Assembly (NCBI GenBank): GCA_963817015.1
Contig: CAWFMV010000007.1
Location: forward strand, 558,001-622,000
Direction: 5' to 3'
DNA length: 64,000 bases
Origin: VAZQ01 sp963817015
GTDB taxonomy: Bacteria; Pseudomonadota; Alphaproteobacteria; Rhizobiales; Xanthobacteraceae
Shown here: piece by piece, positions 9,577 to 18,706 of the stretch
Position numbering within the stretch: position 1 is the first letter of the stretch
Layout: each line of letters begins with the position of its first letter
Made by a program: the position numbers and the translations under genes
Notes under the pieces: model-generated
What the model was told of the DNA's origin: nothing
Database searches by the model: none
Seen by the model: only the letters and a program-made list of their open reading frames with translations

Positions 9577-9624
9577 CCCCCCTCCCTGTCCCTCCCCCGC
9601 AAGGGGGGAGGGAACCCTCAAACA
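9577..9624. repeat. Palindromic repeat, family A, copy 2 (inverted)
   Basis: C-rich arm, GCAA loop at 9599-9602 and G-rich arm, followed by aaccctcaaaca. It is the inverted counterpart of 9116-9195 and sits between the pheS stop and the DUF559 start. The GNRA-type loop makes a stable RNA hairpin likely. Confidence 0.8.
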
Positions 9625-9641
9625 TCGACTGTGCTTAGCCA

Positions 9642-10728
9642 TCATGAGCTCAGCCCTCCCGCCAGGGTCGGCAGGTCGAGCGGCCGGAAGCCGTAGTGCG
9701 AGAGCCAGCGCACGTCGGCCTCGAAGAACGGCGCGCAGGTCCGGCATGCCGTATTTGAGCATGGCGATGCGGTCGATCCCCATGCCCCAGGCGAAGCCCT
9801 GGTACTCGTCGGGATCGAGGCCGCAGTTGCGCATGCACGTTCGGGTGCACCATGCCGCAGCCGAGAATCTCCAGCCAGTCCTCGCCTTCGCCGAAGCGCA
9901 CCTCGTCCTTGCCCTTGCGGCACTGGATGTCGACTTCGAGCGAGGGCTCGGTGAACGGGAAGAACGACGGGCGGAACCGCATCTTCACCTGGTCGACCTC
10001 GAAGAACGCCTTGCAGGAATTCTTCGAGAATCCATTTCAGGTGGCCGAGATGCGAGCCCTTGTCGATGACGAGCCCCTCGACCTGATGGAACATCGGCGT
10101 GTGGGTCTGGTCGGAATCGACCCGATAGGTGCGGCCCGGGATGATCACGCGGATCGGCGGCTTCTGACTCATCATGGTGCGGATCTGCACCGGCGAGGTA
10201 TGCGTGCGCAGCAGCAACCGCGAGCCGTCCGGCTTCGGATTGAAGAAGAACGTGTCGTGCATCTCGCGGGCCGGATGGCCCTCGGGGATGTTGAGCTTGG
10301 TGAAGTTGAGATCGTCGGTCTCGATGTCGGGACCTTCCGCGACCGCGAAGCCCATGTCGGCGAAGATCGCGGTGAGCTCGTCGATCACCTGGCTGATCGG
10401 ATGGATGCGGCCGACCTCGGCCGGCGTCTCGCGCAGCGGCAGCGTGACGTCGACGCGCTCGGTGTTGAGGCGCGCATCGAGCGCGGCGTTCTTGAGCGCT
10501 TCGCGCCGCGCCGTCAGCGCCTCGGTGACGCGGTCCTTGAGGCCGTTGATCAGCGGCCCCTTGGACTTGCGCTCGTCCGGCGTCATCGTGCCGAGCGTGC
10601 GCAGCAGCGCCGAGACCGAGCCGCTCTTGCCCAGCGCGGCCACGCGCACGGCTTCGAGCGCCGCTTCGTCGGACGGCAGCCGCGATGTCGCTGAGTATTT
10701 GCTGTTCGAGTGTCGCGATGTCGGACAT
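9642..10728 (-). CDS. pheS: Phenylalanine-tRNA ligase alpha subunit (four frame breaks)
   Basis: Catalytic alpha chain of phenylalanyl-tRNA synthetase. ATG at 10728 opens MSDIATLEQQILSDIAAA, the usual N-terminal coiled-coil start; class II motifs follow: the motif-1 region around HPISQVIDELT, motif 2 (FHQVEGLVIDK) and motif 3 near GFAWGMGIDRIAMLKYG. The C-terminus ends LAGGLSS at 9642. The frame changes near 10676, 10013, 9838 and 9737, always with homology resuming at once, so these are probable sequencing errors. About 362 codons is the normal length. The usual direct neighbour pheT is separated by an inserted DUF559 gene. Confidence 0.9.
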
Positions 10729-10775
10729 CGGCCTCGACAAACGAAAACGTTCTATTCGGCTTCCGCCTCTCCGCC

Positions 10776-10887
10776 GTCATGCCCGGCCTTGTGCCGGGCA
10801 TCCACGTCTTTCTGGCAAGCAAGACATGGATGGCCGGGCATGAGCGCGTTCACGCGCGTCTTCGACGGCGCTGTGCCCGGCCATGAC
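10776..10887. repeat. Long imperfect inverted repeat between rplT and pheS
   Basis: Starts gtcatgcccggc and ends gcccggccatgac, with internal hairpins: tgcccggc/gccgggca at about 10780-10800, then ccacgtcttt paired with aagacatgg, then tggccgggcat. From memory it resembles a dispersed intergenic repeat common in Bradyrhizobium-type genomes. It fills most of the gap between rplT and pheS and could act as an attenuating or processing structure. Confidence 0.6.
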
Positions 10888-10918
10888 GCCATCAAAGGCA
10901 GCGGTCGGGCAAAGTGGC

Positions 10919-11284
10919 TTAGGCGGCCGCCGGCAGCGCGGCCTTGGCCTTCTCGACGATCGCCTGAAACGCCGCCGGCTCGTGGATGGCGAGGTCGGAC
11001 AGCACCTTGCGATCGACCATGAGCCCGGCCTTGGCGAGGCCGTCGATAAATCGGCTGTAGTTGAGCCCGAACGGCCGCACCGCGGCGTTGAGGCGCTGGA
11101 TCCAGAGCGCGCGGAAGGTGCGCTTGCGGCGCTTGCGGTCGCGGTAGGCGTATTGGTTCGCCTTCTCGACCGCCTGCTTGGCGATGCGGATCGTGTTCTT
11201 GCGACGGCCGTAAAAGCCCTTGGCGGCCTTGAAGACTTTCTTGTGCTTGGCGTGTCCGGTGACGCCACGCTTGACGCGGGCCAT
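10919..11284 (-). CDS. rplT: 50S ribosomal protein L20
   Basis: Binds 23S rRNA and is needed early in large-subunit assembly. The 121-residue product begins MARVKRGVTGHAKHKK and ends in alanines, the normal bL20 length and start; ATG at 11284 is preceded by AGGAGATC. An upstream in-frame extension to 11380 is not part of the protein. It follows rpmI by 58 bp in the infC-rpmI-rplT operon. In other bacteria L20 represses this operon, but I did not identify such a leader here. Confidence 0.97.
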   Translation of the reverse strand: MARVKRGVTGHAKHKKVFKAAKGFYGRRKNTIRIAKQAVEKANQYAYRDRKRRKRTFRALWIQRLNAAVRPFGLNYSRFIDGLAKAGLMVDRKVLSDLAIHEPAAFQAIVEKAKAALPAAA

Positions 11285-11342
11285 GGCTGATCTCCTTCTG
11301 GCGGTTATCTGAGGCTGCGGTGGGGGAGCGCTAAAGCGCGCC

Positions 11343-11543
11343 TCAGCCGTTGGGCAGCCAATATTTCTTGATGTTGTCACCGTCCGTCTTGAACAGGACG
11401 TTGGTGCCGCGCAGCTGGCGGATCTGCTTCTTGGTCCGCTTGATCATGCCGTGGCGCTTGCCGGACTGTGCGTACAGCACCTTCCCGGTGCCGGTGATCT
11501 TGAAGCGCTTTTTGGCGCCCGACTTGGTCTTGATCTTGGGCAT
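11343..11543 (-). CDS. rpmI: 50S ribosomal protein L35
   Basis: Small basic ribosomal protein of 66 residues, MPKIKTKSGAKKRF to KKYWLPNG, full length for bL35. ATG at 11543 follows a GAAAGGAG site and matches the invariant MPKIKT start; eight extra in-frame codons upstream are non-coding. It lies between infC and rplT, the usual order. Confidence 0.97.
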   Translation of the reverse strand: MPKIKTKSGAKKRFKITGTGKVLYAQSGKRHGMIKRTKKQIRQLRGTNVLFKTDGDNIKKYWLPNG

Positions 11544-11745
11544 TTGGCTCTCCTTTCGGCGGCACAAGGAGGCCCTACGGCCCCCGTCCGCCGGTCAATT
11601 TGCTCGATGTGAGCGTGCTGATTGAGCACTTCGCCGCCGCCACGGCAGCCCATTGCGCCGGGCGGCGGGAGGCCGGGGTTATGGCAGAAGCGCCGGCAGA
11701 TGACAATCCGGGACCTAATACGGACCGACCCAATACGAATCTCTG

Positions 11746-11765
11746 GGGGCGGCCGCAGCCGCCCC
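11746..11765. terminator. GC-rich hairpin between infC and rpmI
   Basis: Perfect 8-bp stem ggggcggc / gccgcccc with a cgca loop. There is no U-run on the operon strand, so it may be an RNA-processing or attenuation structure rather than a true terminator. It sits in the 275-bp gap between infC and rpmI, in which I see no gene. Confidence 0.45.
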
Positions 11766-11818
11766 TCCCCGGCCTTTGGGGGTGAGACGTAGTCGGGGCG
11801 CCGGCTCTACTTAGAGCT

Positions 11819-12358
11819 CTATCTGGGCGCCAGAATCATGACCACTTGGCGGCCTTCGAAGCGGGCGTCCTGCTCCACCTTGGCAAAATCGGACGTATCG
11901 TCCTTGACCCGGTTGAGCAGCCTGTAGCCGAGCTCCTGGTGCGCCAGCTCGCGGCCACGGAAGCGCAGGGTGATCTTGACCTTGTCGCCTTCCTCGAAGA
12001 AGCGCTTCATCGAGCGCATCTTCACGTCATAGTCATGGTCGTCGATCATAGGCCGGAGCTTGATCTCCTTGACCTCGACCACTTTCTGCTTCTTGCGGGC
12101 TTCGGCCGCCTTCTTCTGCGCCTGGTATTTATATTTACCGAAATCAAGAAGTTTGCAGACGGGCGGAACGGAATTGGGTGCTATCTCGACGAGATCTAGC
12201 CCGGCTTCCTGGGCCTTCTCCATTGCAAACCGCGTCTCGACAGTGCCGTGATTGTGGCCGGTCTGGTCGATCAGTTGCACTTCGCGGTTTCGGATCTCCT
12301 CGTTGACACGCGGACCGTCTTTTTGGACGGGCGGCGGGGCTCTCATTGGTCGGCGAAT
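11819..12358 (-). CDS. infC: Translation initiation factor IF-3, probable AUU start
   Basis: IF-3 prevents subunit joining and checks the start codon. The protein has N-domain GPRVNEEIRNREVQLIDQ, a KKAAEARKKQ linker and a C-domain ending GRQVVMILAPR. An ATG at 12346 exists, but an in-frame ATT at 12358-12356 sits 8 bases after a perfect AGGAGG and yields the family-like start (M)RRPMRAPPPV, whereas the ATG is 20 bases from that site. infC is known to use AUU in other bacteria so that IF-3 can limit its own synthesis; I therefore place the start at ATT (179 residues). First gene of the infC-rpmI-rplT group. Confidence 0.92.
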   Translation of the reverse strand: MRRPMRAPPPVQKDGPRVNEEIRNREVQLIDQTGHNHGTVETRFAMEKAQEAGLDLVEIAPNSVPPVCKLLDFGKYKYQAQKKAAEARKKQKVVEVKEIKLRPMIDDHDYDVKMRSMKRFFEEGDKVKITLRFRGRELAHQELGYRLLNRVKDDTSDFAKVEQDARFEGRQVVMILAPR

Positions 12359-12596
12359 GGCGCGGGCCTCCTATACTGTTGCGATAAACTCGCGGGGGCG
12401 AGTCTCGCAAGAATCCGGTCAATTCGCCGGCAAGTCAACGGAAATGCAATGCTGATCAAGTGTTTTTGCAGTTGAAGAGGCGGGAAATCCGCAACCGGCA
12501 GCCTTCCTCGGGGGCAGGGTACGGGTCTCCCGGGGGTGACGGTAACCGGCTGGCAACCATAGCGGCCAGACGGGGTCTGTTCCCAACAAGGTTCCG

Positions 12597-13805
12597 CTAC
12601 GTTTCACGTGCCAGCAGCGACCGATAGACCGCCCGGGTCGCCACCGCGACGCTCTCGGGCGAGAACATGTATTCGGCGAATTCGCGCGCGCGTGCGCACA
12701 TGGACTGATAGGCGTCGTCGTCGAGCGACAGGGCGGCCGCCAGCGCGCGGGCCAGGTCGAGCGCATCACCCGGCGTCGTCACCCAGCCGGTGCGCACGTC
12801 CTCCGGCATCTGGGGGGGTGTCACGAGATATTCCGGCAGCACGCCTATGTTCGATGCCACGACTGGCCGGCTCATTGCCTGCGCTTGCGCGACCACCCGC
12901 CCCAGCACCGGCGGCTCGGTCGCCGGCACGACCACCACATCGGCGATGGCGAATGCGGCTGGCATGTCGGCGCAATGCCCCGTGATGCGAAACATCTCAG
13001 CCACTTGCAGGGTTTGCGCGCGCTCGAGCACCTCCTCGGCATAGCGGCGGTGCTGCCGGTTCTCGCCGACGATCACGAAAACCATGTCGCGCCAGCCGTT
13101 GTCGAGGAGCGCGCGCGCGATCTCGGGCAGCAGCACCTGGCCGTTCCATGGCGCGACGCGGCCGGGCGTCATGATGACGCGCTGATGCGGCGGGATCGAC
13201 CAGCCATTGCGCAGCGCCGCGAGGCGATTCTGATGCACGGTGCGAATGTCGAACACATTGGTGTCGACGCTGCGCGGCACGACGGTGATTCGCTCGCGCG
13301 GCACGCCGAGGCGCTCAATGACCGGCGTTGCCGCATAGCTCGACGGCGCGATGATCCGGTCGCCGCGGGCAAGATCGCCGATCTGCTGGGAAAACTCCCC
13401 GGAGGACGGCGGCGCATCCGGCAGGGTTGTGACCAGCCAGACCGCCACGGACTGGGCCGCATGCCATGCGGCTGCCGCGCCGCCGCGGCATTGCGCGTGG
13501 ATGATGTCGATTCGCTCGGCCCCGATGAGGTTCTCGAGCTGGCGGTTGTTGCGGTGGCGGGTGAGCGGATTGACGGTGTCGGATGCAAACGAAACCCACT
13601 CGCCACCATGGGCCTTGAGATCGGCAACGAGCGGCCCTTCGCGGCCGGCCACGAGAGCGCGGGCGCCGGATTGCAGCAGCATCTGGGCGACGCTGATGGC
13701 CGCGCGGGCATTGGTCTCTTCGCGCAGCGCCGGCACCATCTGAAGGATGGTGGCGCCAGCAAGCGCTGGCCTGGAAGGGCGCGGCTCGTCGAATCGGTCG
13801 CTCAT
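12597..13805 (-). CDS. Glycosyltransferase family 4 protein
   Basis: A 402-residue GT-B enzyme predicted to transfer a sugar from a nucleotide donor in cell-surface glycan synthesis; acceptor and donor are unknown. The N-terminal half has TILQMVPALREETNARAA and the linker IIHAQCRGGAAAAWHAA; the C-terminal GT4 half has VIMTPGRVAPWNGQ and the donor-site segment EPPVLGRVVAQAQAMSRP followed by VVASNIGVLPEYLV, where the usual GG is replaced. ATG at 13805 gives a normal start. It stands alone between infC and a divergent hydrolase gene. Confidence 0.85.
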   Translation of the reverse strand: MSDRFDEPRPSRPALAGATILQMVPALREETNARAAISVAQMLLQSGARALVAGREGPLVADLKAHGGEWVSFASDTVNPLTRHRNNRQLENLIGAERIDIIHAQCRGGAAAAWHAAQSVAVWLVTTLPDAPPSSGEFSQQIGDLARGDRIIAPSSYAATPVIERLGVPRERITVVPRSVDTNVFDIRTVHQNRLAALRNGWSIPPHQRVIMTPGRVAPWNGQVLLPEIARALLDNGWRDMVFVIVGENRQHRRYAEEVLERAQTLQVAEMFRITGHCADMPAAFAIADVVVVPATEPPVLGRVVAQAQAMSRPVVASNIGVLPEYLVTPPQMPEDVRTGWVTTPGDALDLARALAAALSLDDDAYQSMCARAREFAEYMFSPESVAVATRAVYRSLLARET

Positions 13806-13941
13806 TGTCCGTTATGGAACCGGGCGCGCCAGGTTCTGCCTATCCCCCATTGTCCTGATATCGTTCTTGCACTCTTTGGCAGCATGCGGCGAAACATCGC
13901 CGGAACGATAGACGCAAGAACCTCAAATTCACGAGAATCGC

Positions 13942-14715
13942 ATGAGTGAGTGTTGCCTGAAATTCATCCAGGTTGGAACAGGGGCCGACGAACGCAAGAT
14001 CGCTGTGCGTGAGCGGGCCGGCTCATCACCGGGCATTTTGTGGCTGGGCGGCTTCAAATCCGACATGAAGGGCATCAAAGCCGTAGCGCTCGATGCCTGG
14101 GCGCAAGCGCAAGGCCGCGCCATCATCCGCTTCGACTATTCCGGCCATGGCGAATCAGGGGGTGAATTCACCGACGGCACGATTGGCCGCTGGCTGGAGG
14201 ATTGCTTGGCCGTGTTCGAGGCCTGCTGCCGGGGTCCGCAGATAGTTGTCGGTTCCTCCATGGGCGGCTGGCTCGCGCTGCTTCTGGTTCGCTCGCTCGC
14301 GCAGCGCGCGGTCGTGCGCGCCACAATAGCCGGCCTGGTGCTGATCGCGCCCGCGGTCGACTTCACGGAAGAGCTGATGTGGAAGCGGTTCCCGCCCGAC
14401 ATTAAGCGGGCGGTCGAGGAAACCGGCGGCTGGGCGCGGCCCTCCGCCTATGGGGATGAGCCCTATCTGATCACGCGCAAGCTGATCGAGGAGGGTCGCA
14501 ATCATCTCCTGCTCGGCGGCCTGATCGAGCCCGGCTGCCCGGTGCGCATCCTGCAGGGCGTCAAGGACCCTGACGTGCCGTGGCAACATGCGGTCGAGCT
14601 GGTCTCGCGCATTGCGCGCGACGATGTCGTGCTCACCCTGGTCAAGGACGGCGATCATCGCCTGTCGCGGCCGGAGGACATCGAGCGCCTGCTGGCGGCG
14701 CTGGCGGAGTTTTAG
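13942..14715 (+). CDS. Alpha/beta hydrolase
   Basis: A 257-residue cytoplasmic alpha/beta hydrolase. The nucleophile elbow is GSSMGG near residue 101, with an oxyanion region LGGFKSDMKG and FDYSGHGESGG before it; the acid is probably Asp in VKDPDVPW and the base His in DGDHRL. This arrangement resembles ABHD10-type esterases, but the substrate cannot be deduced. ATG at 13942 is the first start; no strong ribosome site is visible. It diverges from the glycosyltransferase gene and precedes a Bug-type binding protein gene by about 80 bp. Confidence 0.85.
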   Translation: MSECCLKFIQVGTGADERKIAVRERAGSSPGILWLGGFKSDMKGIKAVALDAWAQAQGRAIIRFDYSGHGESGGEFTDGTIGRWLEDCLAVFEACCRGPQIVVGSSMGGWLALLLVRSLAQRAVVRATIAGLVLIAPAVDFTEELMWKRFPPDIKRAVEETGGWARPSAYGDEPYLITRKLIEEGRNHLLLGGLIEPGCPVRILQGVKDPDVPWQHAVELVSRIARDDVVLTLVKDGDHRLSRPEDIERLLAALAEF

Positions 14716-14796
14716 GCCAGCCCGGCTCGATCCTGGCGTCGCACCAGACTAGAATTGCGCGACAATAAGATCGCGTTGTTGCGCCGGGAGGATCAC

Positions 14797-15787
14797 ATGC
14801 GGGCCATTCACGATCGACGTGTGCTGATCGCGCTCACAGCGGCTCTTGCTGTTGGGACCCTTGCTCTTGGAACTCTTGCGCCGAGTCTCGCCGGCGCGCA
14901 GGACTATCCCAATCGCAAGATCACCTTCATGGTCGGCTTCGCGCCGGGCGGCGGCATCGACACGATCGCGCGGGTGATCGCGCAGGGGCTCACCGAGCAG
15001 TTCGGCTATCAGATCGTGATCGAGAATCGTCCCGGTGCGGCCTCCAACATCGCGGCGCGTGCGGTCGCAAACGCGGTGCCGGACGGCTATACGCTGCTCG
15101 TCACCGGCAACAGCCTGGCGATCAACCAGACCTATTACAAGAATCCCGGCTATTCGACCGACGAGCTCGCGCCGATCGCGTTTGTGGCGCGCGACAGCAT
15201 GGCGCTCGCCGTCAATGCCGACAATCCGGCGCGCACACTGTCCGAGTTCGTCGAACGCTCGAAGAGCAAGCCGTTCAGCTTCGGCTTCGGCGGCTCGTCG
15301 GCCCGCATCGGCAGCGAATACGTCTTCAAGGTGCTGTTGAAGACTCAGGCGGTGGGCGTGCCGTTCCAGAGCGGCGTGCCGGCCATGAACGCGCTTCTGG
15401 GCAACCACGTCGACATCATCGCGGGCCCGATCGCGGAGATTTTTCCGCAGGTCCAGCAGGGCAAGATGCGTGCGCTCGTGGTCACCGGCGCGCAACGCTC
15501 GCGCGCCTTCACGGATGTTCCGACCTTGAACGAAGTCCGGGCTTCCCGGGATCGACATCAGCGGTTGGAACGGTTTCTTCGCGCCCGCCAAAATTCCGCC
15601 GGAGATCGCCGCCAAGCTCAACGCCGACATCAATGCGGTCGTGAAGAACTCCGCGGTCGACCAGCGCATGCGGCAACTGGGCTACGAGCCCCATACAGTC
15701 GCGTACGCCGATGCGCCGGCCTTCTTCAAGACCTCGATCGATGGCTGGGCCGGCATGATCCGGCTGACTGGGATCAGCGCGGAGTAG
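14797..15787 (+). CDS. Bug-family tripartite tricarboxylate transporter binding protein (one frame break)
   Basis: Periplasmic solute-binding protein of the Bug (TctC-like) family, which usually binds small carboxylates. ATG at 14797 follows GGGAGGATCAC and opens a signal peptide ending LAGAQ, then YPNRKITFMVGFAPGGGIDT. The frame breaks near 15538 and homology resumes in another frame (ISGWNGFFAPAKIPPEIAAK), ending at TAG 15785-15787; one base is probably missing or extra. No TctA or TctB membrane genes adjoin it, so it is an orphan binding protein. It converges with the SDR gene, 8 bp apart. Confidence 0.85.
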
Positions 15788-15795
15788 CCGGCGCG

Positions 15796-16711
15796 CTACA
15801 TCGTCTTGCCGGCGATGAGATGATCGCCCGCGTCGTGCAGCGCGCGCAGGCCCTCGCGAAAGGTCGGATAGCGCAGCGTGACACCGAGCGCGTTCTTAAG
15901 CTTGTCGTTGCGCGCCCTGATGCAGCCTTCGTAGAAGCTCAGCGCAAACGGCGTCATCACCTTGTGCGCTTCCGCGAACGGGATTTCCGGTGGCGGCTCG
16001 ACTCCCATCAGCGCGGCCGCAAACGCGATGTGCTCGCTGGGCGAGGTCGGCTCGTCGTCGACCACGTTGACGATGCCGTCGATGCGGCGCTCGAACGCAG
16101 CGTCGATCGCCTGCGCGACGTCGAAGACATGCACGCGGTTCGAGACATGCCCGGGCTTGGCGATGCGATGCGCGGCTCCGCGCTGGAGCCGGATCATGGC
16201 GTTCTGGCCCGGACCATAGATCCCGCCAAGCCGCAGGATCGCGACCGGCAGCTTGCGGCGCGCGCCGAGCGCCTGCCATGCCATCTCGGCGTTGCGGCGT
16301 GCGCTGCCGCGCCGGGCGAGATCGGGAATGACCTCCGCGCTCTCGTCGATCCAGGCGCCGTTGCTGTCGGCGTAGACGCCGAGCGTCGACAGAAACACGA
16401 TCGTGCGCAGCGCGCCCGCGCGCAGGATGTCGTCTTCGAGCACGGCAAGCACCGGATCGACGCCGTCGGCGGGCGCGGCCGAGATCAACAGCGCCTCGGC
16501 GTCCGCGACGGCGGCGCGCACGTCGGGCGAGGCGGTCTTGCCGTCGAACAGATGCATCTCCACGGCTCGGCCGCCGAAACGCGCGCGCCGCGAGCGCCGC
16601 CATCTCGTCCGCGCTGCGGGTCGTGCCGACGATACGGTCGAAGCGCTGGCCAAACTCAGTGACATAGTGCCGGGCGCAGTAGCCCAGTCCGAGACACACG
16701 AGCGTCGGCAT
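15796..16711 (-). CDS. NAD(P)-dependent epimerase/SDR family protein (one frame break)
   Basis: Extended short-chain dehydrogenase with an N-terminal Rossmann motif LVCLGLGYCARH, a catalytic-region LSTLGVYADSNGAWIDE and ILRLGGIYGPGQNAM. It resembles YeeZ-type nucleoside-diphosphate-sugar epimerases, but no substrate is indicated. ATG at 16711 overlaps the queG stop (TGATG), implying translational coupling. The frame changes near 16585, between SADEMAALAA and ARFGGRAVEMHLFDG, probably a single-base sequencing error. About 305 codons. Confidence 0.8.
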
Positions 16712-17815
16712 CAGGCGGGGACCTCAGGAAGCGCAGCGCTCCACTCGTCGCGCACGTCCGGATCGGTTTCCATCGCGCGGCGGGCCGTGAGCGCCGCGAG
16801 CCTGCGCGCGTCGAGCCGGCCGAGCGCCCAGACGGCGGCGCCACGAACGAGCGGCGACGCATCGGCCAGCAGCCGCTCGGCTTCAACCGCGAGACTCACG
16901 TCGCCCGAGTTGCCGATCGCGATCAGCACATTGCGCACGAAGCGGTCGCGCCCGATGCGCTTGACCGGTGATTTGGCAAATAGCGAGCGAAATGCCGGAT
17001 CGTCGAGTCGCGCGAGGTTCGCGAGCGTTGGCGCCTTGAGCCGTTCGCGCGCGGAAAGCTTCGCCTCGCGCCCGATCTGCGCGAACTTGTTCCAGGGGCA
17101 GACCGCCAGACAATCATCGCAGCCGTAGATGCGGTTGCCCATGCGCGGGCGCAACTCTCGCGGGATCGGGCCCTTGTGCTCGATCGTGAGATAGGAGATG
17201 CAGCGCCGCGCATCGAGTCGGTAGGGCTCCGGAAACGCCGCGGTCGGACAGATGTCGAGGCAGGCGCGGCATTGCCCGCAATGGTCGCCCTCGGGCGCAT
17301 CGGGGGCAATCGCAAGCGTGGTGAAGATCGCGCCGAGAAAGAGCCACGAGCCATACTGGCGCGACACCAGATTGGTGTGCTTGCCCTGCCAGCCGAGTCC
17401 CGCGGCTTGCGCCAGCGGCTTCTCCATGACGGCTGCGGTGTCGACAAAGACCTTGGCGTCGCCGCCGGCTTGCGCGATCAGCCAACGCGCGATCGCCTTG
17501 AGCCTTGGCTTGATGACCTCGTGGTAGTCGTCGCCCTGCGGCGTAGACCGAGATCGCGCCGTGGCTGCGCTCGCGCAGGATCGCGAGCGGGTTGCTGTCC
17601 GGCCCGTAGTTCATTCCCAGCATGATGATCGAGCGTGCGTCCGGCCACAGCGTGCGCGGGTCGCCGCGCCGCTCGGCAGTCGTGGCCATCCAGGCCATGT
17701 CGCCGTGGGCGCCCTCGGCGAGGAAACGCAGGAGCCGCTCCTGCGCCTGCGGGATCGCGTCCGGCCGTGCGATCCCCACGACATCGAAGCCCTGCGCCCG
17801 GGCGGCCTCGATCAA
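16711..17815 (-). CDS. queG: Epoxyqueuosine reductase (one frame break)
   Basis: Cobalamin-dependent iron-sulfur enzyme that makes queuosine in tRNA from epoxyqueuosine. Two 4Fe-4S motifs are clear, CGQCRACLDICPTAAF and CDDCLAVCPWN, with a HEAT-like C-terminus and an N-terminal GFDVVGIARPDAIPQ. The frame shifts near 17527. Only TTG at 17815 is available as start; an ACG directly after the GST stop at 17845 would give SRSQASSLRLIEAARAQG and may be a misread ATG. Stop overlaps the SDR start, and the GST gene lies just upstream, so GST-queG-SDR look like one operon. Confidence 0.88.
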
Positions 17816-17845
17816 GCGCAGGCTTGAGGCTTGGGAGCGGCTCGT

Positions 17846-18535
17846 TCAGAAGTCGAGGTCCGCGTAGGTCGGCGACGGCGGGATGCCGGCCAGCGTCTCC
17901 GCCAGAATCGGCCGGAACGAGGGGCGCGACTTGACCCTCACGTACCAGCTCTTGGCGGCCTCGTCTTCGCTCCACGGCACATCGCCCAGATAGTCGGCCG
18001 CGGATAGATGCGCGGCTGCGGCCAGATCCGCATAGGTCAGCTGGTCGCCCGCGAGCCAGTCGCGTGAGCGCGACAGCCAGCCGATATAAGCCATATGGTA
18101 GCGGATGTTGTTGCGCGCCGCACGAAGCACGTCGGTCTCGGGCGGGCCGCCGCCGGCATTGAGCGGCATGTGGCGTTTGTAGAGCCGTTCAGCGGTGAGC
18201 GGGCCCGACACCTCGGCAAAGAATTTGTCGTTGAACCAGCTCATCAGCCGGCGCACCTCGATCCGCTGGCCGGCCTGCCGCGGCAGCAGCCGCCGCTCGA
18301 AGGTGTCGCCGCAAAGCTCGTCGAGATATTCCGCGATGATCCCGGCGCCGGGGACCGGCGGCAGGCCCTCCTCGACCAGGACCGGCGTCGTGCCCGCCGG
18401 ATTGATGGCAAGGAAGTCGCGCCGGCGCTCCCAGGTCCGCTCCTCGATCAGCCGTGTCGCGACCCCGTACTCATTGAGCACCAGGCGCACGAATCGCGAG
18501 TGCGGGCAAAACGGATGATGGAACAGCGTCGACAT
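17846..18535 (-). CDS. Glutathione S-transferase family protein
   Basis: A 229-residue GST with a thioredoxin-like N-terminal domain (FHHPFCPHSRFVRLVLNEYG, substrate loop INPAGTTPVLVEE) and an all-alpha C-terminal domain ending TYADLDF. A Cys-Pro-His segment at residues 9-11 lies where redox or catalytic residues occur in beta/omega classes. Start is ATG at 18535; a GTG 12 bases earlier is also possible. First gene of a probable GST-queG-SDR transcript. Substrate unknown; conjugation or redox roles are both possible. Confidence 0.85.
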   Translation of the reverse strand: MSTLFHHPFCPHSRFVRLVLNEYGVATRLIEERTWERRRDFLAINPAGTTPVLVEEGLPPVPGAGIIAEYLDELCGDTFERRLLPRQAGQRIEVRRLMSWFNDKFFAEVSGPLTAERLYKRHMPLNAGGGPPETDVLRAARNNIRYHMAYIGWLSRSRDWLAGDQLTYADLAAAAHLSAADYLGDVPWSEDEAAKSWYVRVKSRPSFRPILAETLAGIPPSPTYADLDF

Positions 18536-18706
18536 CGAGGGTGTCACCGAATCCGGCCGGTCCGCAGCAGACTCACTTCCGGTCTCCCGTTAGTTTCTGG
18601 CTTTTTCGTTGCCACCGGGTTGATGTTGGTAGAAAAGCCTCGCATCCCATCCTGCGGCTGGCCTGTCCAGGCGCCGTGACTGTCCTTGTCCGCTCGGAGC
18701 CCCCTG

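Noticed and set aside
9116..9624. Considered as a CRISPR-like array because of repeated GC-rich hairpins
   Set aside because: Only two inverted copies, no spacers, no cas genes; explained better as palindromic repeats around the DUF559 gene.
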